NCBI GenBank assembly: GCA_029817715.1
Contig: JARUPY010000474.1
Location: 9,052,001 to 9,116,000 of the forward strand
Direction: 5' to 3'
From: Melastoma dodecandrum
Lineage: Eukaryota > Streptophyta > Magnoliopsida > Myrtales > Melastomataceae
DNA length: 64,000 nt
The notes below the pieces were generated by a model that ran no database searches, had not been told where the DNA came from, and saw nothing but the letters and a program-made list of their open reading frames with translations. The translations under genes were made by a program, and so were the position numbers. Shown here one piece after another: positions 57,684 to 64,000 of the stretch. Position 1 is the stretch's first letter. Each line of letters starts with the position of its first letter.

Positions 57684-58352
57684 CTAGAGTTTGTTAGCTT
57701 CCTCTAGATTGCAACTATAAGCCGGTCGATTTGGAAGAGATGCCCCTGGAACCAAATCGATCTGGTGTTGAATGCTTTGCATAGGTGGTAATTCGACTGG
57801 CAACTCCTCCAGAAACACATCCTTGAACTCTTCGAGTATGGATACAGCTCGGGAATGGCTTGTCGATTGATCCTGGGTTGTTTCGACAAGAACCAGAAAA
57901 TAAGCCTTCTCACCTTCGTGAATCGCTCGAACCAATTGAACTCCTTTGAGACGCCGATCGGTAGATTGATTCTGCTGTGCTGTCATAGACTGAGTGGTGA
58001 GGGGCATCAAGTTGAGCTTCTTCTCGTCGACACTGATGGAGTAGGTATTGCAATACCCATCGTGTTGCGCACGTCGATCAAACTGCCACGGTCTTCCTAG
58101 GAGCAAGTGGCACGCATCCATTGGAATAAAATCGCAAACGACTTCATCCTTGTAGCATTTCCCTATTGAGAATGGAACTCTCGCTCTCTGGGTCACTCGA
58201 ACATCACTCTCCTTGTTGAGCCATTGAAGACGATAGGGGTGAGGATGAGCTTTGATAGGCAACTTCAGCTTTTCGATCATCGTCATCGACACAGCGTTGG
58301 TGCAGCTTCCGCTATCCACAATCACCAGCAAAGTTTTCCTTCGACTGTGCAT
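57684..58352 (-). pseudogene. Gypsy B retropepsin and linker
   Basis: 222 open codons: LVIVDSGSCTNAVSMTMIEK (about 58270-58330, DSG active site), MDACHLLLGRPWQFDRR (about 58070-58120), then the spacer to RT with [14 protein letters not shown] (about 57720-57760). The frame is intact within this block but disconnected from gag and RT by stops. Confidence 0.85.
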
Positions 58353-59270
58353 CTGGTGTGGAAAATACTTTCCCTTTGATTCTCCTCTTTAGCGGGTGTC
58401 ACGCTTAAAGCCTTTCTAATGACCAACAATTCTCCTTCATCCTGGTACTCCTCAATATCCTCTGCATCCCAAGTAGGATCGACGTTCTCATTGAACTCTT
58501 CTTCTCCATCGGACAGCTCTCTATTGATAGCGTTTCTCCTCGTTGGACACTCAGAAGCCATGTGTCCTAATCCTTGACATTTGAAACATCGTCGATTGAT
58601 ATCTCGCTCGTTCGACTTGACTTTAGGTCTAGTATTCGATGGAGTTTTCCTTGACGTCATCGACGATGGCTTTGCTTGGGAGCTACTCCCCTTGTTGAAA
58701 AGCGGAACCTTCACGAATGAGCGGTACTCAATCTTCTCGCTTGCAGCTGCTCAACCTTGTGGGCAAGCGCCCTAACATCATTGAAGTTGAAATATCGCTG
58801 AAGTTCAACAGCATCCGCAATCTGGGGCTTAAATCTTCGAAGATACCTAGCAATGGTTTGCTCTTGGGCTTCTTGGACATCACACTGTAGCAAGAGTCTC
58901 TCGAATTCCCTCGTGTATTACGATACACTTGAAACTTGCTGAAGCGACTGCAACTTGAGCTAGAGATCCCGTCGATAATGCTCCGGCAAAAACCTCTTAG
59001 TCATAGCCCTCTTCGTTTTCGACCATGTTCGTATCTGATCACATCCTTCTCTTCGACGGTGGTGGTTGGTGTTCTCCTAGCAAAAACTGGTGTACTTCTT
59101 CAATATTAATGCAACCAACTTAACCTTTCGTTCCTCGGGCACCTCTTCATAGTCGAAGATGCGCTCTACCATGAACTCCTCGGGGTCCAAGTTTCCTTCG
59201 AACTCCGGAATCTGAATGCTCATCGTCGGGGGGCTCTTCTCTCCTGCCTATGATACTCCGGTAAAAATCC
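58322..59270 (-). pseudogene. Gypsy B gag with CCHC zinc knuckle
   Basis: EAQEQTIARYLRRFKPQIAD and ALAHKVEQLQARR (58711-58893), then CFKCQGLGHMASEC (about 58555-58600). Upstream gag (about 58930-59270) is broken by stops. Confidence 0.8.
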
Positions 59271-59477
59271 TCGTTGAGGCTCCTCATGCCATGGGTTCTC
59301 CTCATCAACGCTATCTATTCGACCGCGGGAAGTCGCTGCATGGTGTGTCCGTAACGACCGTAGTTGCTGCTGAAGATTGGCTATCTGCTATTCAAGCCGA
59401 GCAACTTGTGCTTCGTCTAGAGTCATACCGCGTTGAAATCTTCCGGTCATTGACAACTGTGGGCTCTGATACCAAGA

Positions 59478-60205
59478 TGATATGGGGACGCAAAGGAATA
59501 GATGATTCCAATACCGAAAACGATTGGGACGTGACTGAAAAGGGTGCGGATGGAGAGAATCTGGAATGGACAGAAGGTGTGTAGGGTAAGCGGCTGAATG
59601 ATGAAAAAGAAGGGTTGAGATCAACCTCCACGGATACAGATGCACCACCGTGGAAGAAGACTTGAATAGACTCGTTTTGCCGTTGATATAGAGACACCAC
59701 CACGAACAAGATGAGGATGAGGAACAATGCGGAGGATACAAAAACACCACCACTAGTTGAATGCTCGACTCAGTCTGCACTTGGAATCCACCAAATGAAA
59801 AACGAGGTTGAAGGAGAATCCACTTACTTCGGGCAGAAGACAAATTCTTACAAAGGGTTTATAATATGATAATAATAAGTTCTTTCAAATGCTTTCAAGG
59901 GCTCTCATTATATAGGGATTACCTGAACAAGAACGTAAATGCAAGACAATAAATGTAAAATAATGCATGCATGGCCACATTCATGGACGAACCATAAATG
60001 GCTTATTGGAAATGCAACAAACATGAATGCAAGATAGTGGAGGCGAGGGTGGCTGGACAATCAATACACATTTAATGCCTGTCTTCAATGCAAGGTTGCA
60101 TCTGCTTCGATCAGACTTCCTTCGACGACACCTTGGTTCGACAGTTAGTCGATGATGAGCAAGCTGATAGCTCTAGTCGATGGTGCGTCGATGGTCCTGG
60201 TATCA
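59478..60205 (-). repeat. 5' LTR of Gypsy element B
   Basis: Plus strand TGATATGGGGACGC...CCTGGTATCA, about 728 bp. Shares CACCACGAACAAGATGAGG, TGGAATCCACCAAATGAA and the 'gcttcga' repeats near the outer end with the LTR at 62399-63200. Confidence 0.85.
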
Positions 60206-60584
60206 TTAATACTTCATTTGGGCAAGTTTGGAGCATTTTTGAGAAGTAAAGACCCCTACTTAAGACCCAGCCCATGGAAGGACGAATTTGAAGTAATAAA
60301 GTCATAAATTGAGTCATTTATAAAGCTAGTGGGATGGTGGTAGTGGGCGAATTGATTAAGGGGTTAGTGGGGAGTGCATTTAGTGCAGTTTGTCTAGGTT
60401 GAGTTGAGGTGTTTTCGCAGCCTTTTCGTTCACGGTGGTGCCATCGCTGTATCTGGGTTCGAGGTTGTTCTATTCAGACCTTGTTCGGGTTTGTTCTTAA
60501 TTTGTTTAAGTTCAAGTTTACTTTGCTGGGTGTTTTCGCATTACCAAGTGTGAAGACAGTCAGCTGAGATGCCGAAGAATGAGC
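60206..60584. other. Spacer between Gypsy B and fragment D
   Basis: No gene or repeat recognised, apart from a short TTCACGGTGGTG word (about 60430) also common in these LTRs. Confidence 0.4.
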
Positions 60585-61732
60585 TAAGGAGATGAGATTG
60601 CTCCATGAGAAGATTCGTGCTCAGATCGAGAAAGCTAATCTTCGATATCAAAAGAGAGAAAATCGCGGGAGGAGAGCGAAAGTCTTTCAGCCATAGTGTG
60701 AGTTCATCTACGGAATGAACGATTCCCCGCCAAGAGGAAGAAAAAAGTGATGCCTCGAGCTGAAGGCCCCTTCAAGATCATCAAGCGCATCAACGACAAC
60801 GCCTACAAGGTGGATCTTCCAGGAGAGTATGGAATTTCTGCCACTTTCAATGTGATGGACCTCATCCCATTCGAAGACACTGACGATGCGAGTTTGAGGA
60901 CAAATTCTCTTCAACAAGGGGAGGATGATACAAGGATGGTCGTCGCTTCACCTGCATCTCCACCAACGTCGCCTACTGGAGGACTCAACCTGTTGATTAT
61001 CAAGTAAGCGAGGCGACAAGAAGCACCGAGCGACGCGTCTCTTAGGCGACGAAAGGCAACCATGCGACGAACAGCCCAAAGGACGATTATGTTCTGACGG
61101 CTCAAGTCTGACAACTTACACCCCAAGAGTCGCGCCTGCACCGCTACCTTGCTCCACTATATTTTCAGATCCTTTCGGGAGGAAATAATATATTTACTTT
61201 CCTCATTTTCTGATCTTATCCTTTATGTTATTTATTTCCTTTATCTTTTATTTCGTTTCCTTTATTATTTCTTTTATGGACAGCCTATATATGCCCTTGT
61301 ATTGTAAGAGTTGAAAAATAGATTATTCAAAATTTTTAAACCCACATTAGACTTCTGTGTTTCTGTCCGAAGGAGTGGAATTTCTTTCAACCTCGTTCTT
61401 CATTTGGTGGATTCCAAATGTGGATTGAGTTGAGCATATCAACAGGTGGTGGTGGTAACTATATCCTCCGCGTTGTGCCTCGCCCTCATCTTGTTCGTGG
61501 TGGTGCATCTGTATCCATGGCCAAACGAATTCTATCCGAGTCTTCTTTCACGGTGGTGTATCTATATCCTTGGAGGTTGAATCTTAATTATCCAATTTCC
61601 CCTTTCATCATTTCCATCCGCACCCCTTACACTACCTTTTGTTCATATCCCACGTCACTCCATTCCGCACCCATAGTGGCGTTCCCTTCGTTTCAGTATT
61701 GGAATAATCTATTCCTTTCCGTCCCCGCATCA
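60585..61732 (+). mobile_element. Ty3/Gypsy fragment D (integrase end plus 3' LTR)
   Basis: Plus-strand fragment. The integrase C-terminus is in broken frames (LLHEKIRAQIEKANLRYQ about 60601; MPRAEGPFKIIKRINDNAYK about 60750; LPGEYGISATFNVMDL). Then polypurine AAGGGGAGGA and LTR 60926-61732 (TGATACAAGGATGG...CCCCGCATCA). Everything 5' of the integrase tail is missing. Confidence 0.85.
60926..61732 (+). repeat. 3' LTR of Gypsy fragment D
   Basis: 807 bp; contains TTGGTGGATTCCAAATG, two CACGGTGGTG/GTGGTGGTG words and a TATATATGCCC promoter-like site (about 61288). Same family as the LTRs at 16236, 59478 and 62399. Confidence 0.85.
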
Positions 61733-62117
61733 CCTTTCATCTCCCCAGGTGGCTATTTATTCATTCACCTGTACTACTATAAATAGAGAGGATGATCTCG
61801 AAGGTAACAAAAGCATAAACGTGATCCTTTCTAGTTTCATAGTAAACATGTTTTTTCACCGCCGACTTTACTTAAAAAGTGTTTCAAAGTCGGACAAACC
61901 AAAGAGTATTCGTGGATTTCAAGTTACTCACTCTCTCACTCTAACATACAACGAAAATGTGGTGATACTCTGAAAACGTTTCTAGTTATGCCTGTTGGAC
62001 CCGATCAAGATATTTGGGACTAAACTAACGTTATTGGGTTACGGGCTTAGGCCTGATTTAGGCGTTGGACCCGAACTTTTATGTGATGATCACATACGCA
62101 ATCACATACAATTATTT
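61733..62117. other. Spacer, no gene recognised
   Basis: 385 bp between fragment D and the plastid-derived segment. It contains TATAAATAGAGAGG (about 61779) and GACCCGA/GGACCCGAT words; nothing coding is recognised. Confidence 0.4.
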
Positions 62118-62398
62118 AGATATGGCTTTGCTTGACATGAGTGATTTTGTTGCCACATTGATAGTGCTTTTTGGAAAAATTACCAGCCAATAATATTTTT
62201 TAATTCCCAAAATACTAATTACTTTTCTAATGGCAATTAGAATGATATTAATTCCTATTTATTTATTATCAATGTTACGTCAAATGTTCTATGGATACAT
62301 GATTTTAAATTCACAAAACTCTTATTTTTGTGATTCTGAATCTAGAGAATTATTTATTTTAATCTCGATTCTTCTTCCAATAATATGGATGAAGTGGA
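62118..62398 (+). pseudogene. ndhD: Plastid ndhD fragment in nuclear DNA (NUPT)
   Basis: Translates to the C-terminal part of plastid NADH dehydrogenase subunit 4: DMSDFVATLIVLFGKITSQ (about 62130), [30 protein letters not shown] (about 62270), and [14 protein letters not shown] (about 62345). These correspond to the conserved GMSGFVAELIVFFGIITSQ / RQMFYGYK / RELFVSISI blocks of the plastid protein. Diverged, with one stop, and cut at 62398 by the LTR of element C. No function expected. Confidence 0.85.
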
Positions 62399-63200
62399 TG
62401 ATACGTGGTTGGCAAGGAATAGTTGATTCCAATACCAAGAAAGAAGGGGACGTCACTAATGGTGCGTAATGGAGTGACGTGGGTATGGATGAAAGGTTGT
62501 GTTTAGGGGTAGGTGCTGCTGGAAATAGAGATGGAAACTGGGGAAAAACGATAGGTCGAGACTGGACCTCCACGGATATAGAATCACCACCGTGAAAGAA
62601 GAACTTGGATAAAATTGTTTGGCCATGGATACAGATATACCACCACGAACAAAACGAGGGCGAGGCACAACGCTGAGGATACAGATACACCACCACCGGT
62701 TGATACGCTCAACTCAATCTGCACTTGGAATCCACCAAATGAAGAACGAGGTTGAAGGAGAATCCTCTCGCTTCAGACAGAAGACAAATTCTAACAAAAA
62801 GGGTTTATAATCTGATTCAAAAATCCCTCCAAATGCTTACAAGTGCGCCCATTATATAAGGATCAACAGTACAAGAATATAAACGCAAAACAATGAATGT
62901 AAAAATGATGCATGCAGGGCTAGATTAATGGACGAACCATAAATAGTTTATTGAAAACGCAACAAACATGTATGCAAGATAGTGGAGGCGTAGGTGGCTA
63001 GATAGTCAAGGAACCTTTAATGCTTGTCTTCAATGAAAGGTTGCAGCTGCTTCGACCAGACTTGTTTCAACGGCTTCTTGCTTCGACGACTCTTCGACGG
63101 ATCTGTACTTCGACGTGTTCGTACTTCGACAGTGGGCAAGTTAGTCGATAATGAGTAAGCTGACAGCTCTAGTCGATGGTGCGCGATGGTCCGTGTATCA
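62399..63200 (-). repeat. 3' LTR of Gypsy element C
   Basis: About 802 bp, plus strand TGATACGTGGTTGG...CCGTGTATCA. Contains CACCACGAACAAAACGAGG and TTCGACGA-type repeats near 63050-63130. Confidence 0.85.
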
Positions 63201-64000
63201 TCCTCCCCTTGTTGAAAAGAGTTTGTCCTCAAACTCATATCCTCGTCATCCTCAACAAACGGAATGAGATCCTGGACGTTCAAAGTAGCAGAAACTCCAT
63301 AGTCTCTGGGCAGATCGACCTTGCAGGCATTATTGTTGATGAGTTCGACGATCTTGAAAGGTCCTTCCGCTCAAGGCATCAGCTTGTTTTTCTTCTTTGC
63401 AGGGAATCGTTCCTTCCTCAAATGAATCCACAATAAGTCACCTGGCTACAAAATCTTCTCCTTACATCCTCGATTCTTCATAGTGTGGTATTCTCGATCT
63501 GGACTCGAATCTTCTCATGGAGCATTCTCATCTCCTTTGCGCGCTATTCAGCATCCCGACTAACTGATTTCGCATAACTAATAGGCATTAGTTCGAGAAG
63601 GACTAAAGGATTGAGTCTGTAAACAACCTCGAAGGATGATGACTTCGTTGTCAAACTTGGAGCTCTGTTCTATGCAAAGTCCGCATGAGCGAGCTTCACA
63701 TTCCAATTCTTCTTGTTCTTTGAGACTAAAGTTCAAAGGATTGCAGCCATGGTACGATTGACAACTTCCGTTATCCATGGGTATGCAGATGATAGGCTGT
63801 ACTGGAAACGAGCTTCGTTCCCAACATGTGCCACAACGTCTTCCAAAAGTAACTAAGGAACTTGACGTCTCGATCTGATACGATACGATCGACTACGGCA
63901 CTCCATGCAACCTTAGGACTTCTCGAAAATACTGATATGCGACATTGGTTGCATCGTCCGTCTTCTGGCATGGAATGAAATGCGCCATCTTGGAGAATCT
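63201..64000 (-). pseudogene. Gypsy C integrase (C-terminal part)
   Basis: Fragments of the catalytic core ([14 protein letters not shown] about 63870-63900, AYHLHTHG about 63775, VNRTMAAIL, KLAHADFA), then the tail with LPxxYGVSATLNVQDLIPF (about 63240-63300). Several stops separate the pieces. Confidence 0.8.

Larger units (their letters stand above)
57371..60205 (-). mobile_element. Ty3/Gypsy element B, 3' half deleted
   Basis: Minus-strand element with a complete 5' LTR (59478-60205), a tRNA-iMet PBS (complement of the sequence at about 59460-59477, reading TTGGTATCAGAGCC), gag, retropepsin and only the first part of RT. At about 57405 the RT reading passes directly into about 35 bp resembling the outer end of the element A LTR (GACGGGGTGGGATGGTTCTG). 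Most of RT, RNase H, INT and LTR are thus missing. Confidence 0.85.
62399..64000 (-). mobile_element. Ty3/Gypsy element C (3' part; runs off the right edge)
   Basis: Minus-strand element whose 3' LTR is 62399-63200, preceded (63201 on) by a purine tract and integrase sequence to the window edge. Its 5' part and second LTR are outside the window. It is inserted into the plastid-derived ndhD segment; the base run left of the insertion is GTGGA. Confidence 0.85.

Overview
The window is nuclear DNA from a flowering plant. Host coding sequence is split by GT-AG introns, and the rest is dominated by plant transposons: Mutator-like elements (MULEs), Ty3/Gypsy LTR retrotransposons, hAT-type and foldback elements, a SINE-like copy and a fragment of plastid DNA. 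I see no rRNA, tRNA, CRISPR or prokaryotic operon structure.

Layout. 1-8263 is the right-hand part of a large MULE (MULE-1) that starts outside the window. It carries a FAR1/MURA-type transposase gene (+) and, tail to tail with it, a spliced Ulp1-protease-like gene (-), then AGTAGTAAA-rich subterminal repeats. 8925-11048 is a 2.1 kb foldback element made almost wholly of GTAC-rich inverted arrays. It has MULE-like ends and a 10-bp target-site duplication (TSD). 13330-16925 holds a decayed Athila-type Gypsy pol and a truncated LTR. 20225-32011 is the one clear host gene: a 12-exon, minus-strand zinc-finger/UBA/PUB protein. Its introns contain a 2.7 kb LTR retroelement that has captured an internally deleted Tudor-SN (TSN) coding segment, a hAT element with a perfect 8-bp TSD and a SINE-like copy. 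34840-51000 is an old Tat-type Gypsy element split by a complete 11,684-bp MULE (MULE-2, 37154-48837, 9-bp TSD). 51103-64000 is a cluster of related minus- and plus-strand Gypsy elements (A-D), with a truncated plastid ndhD copy interrupted by element C.

How the genes work together. Both MULEs share one plan: transposase and Ulp1-like gene converge, as mudrA and mudrB do in MuDR, and both sit inside long inverted repeats. MULE-2 also shows its left half. There, divergent from the transposase, it carries a tandem pair of genes of a family I do not recognise (38175-40714, minus strand). That pair is the best candidate for an undescribed component. One copy has a frameshift and a stop codon; the other is open for 309 codons before a frameshift near its 3' end. 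The MULE-2 transposase has three in-frame stops, so MULE-2 is now probably not autonomous.

Limits: exon borders were read by eye from splice consensus and from comparison between paralogous copies; gene families were recognised from memory of conserved motifs; no database search was run.
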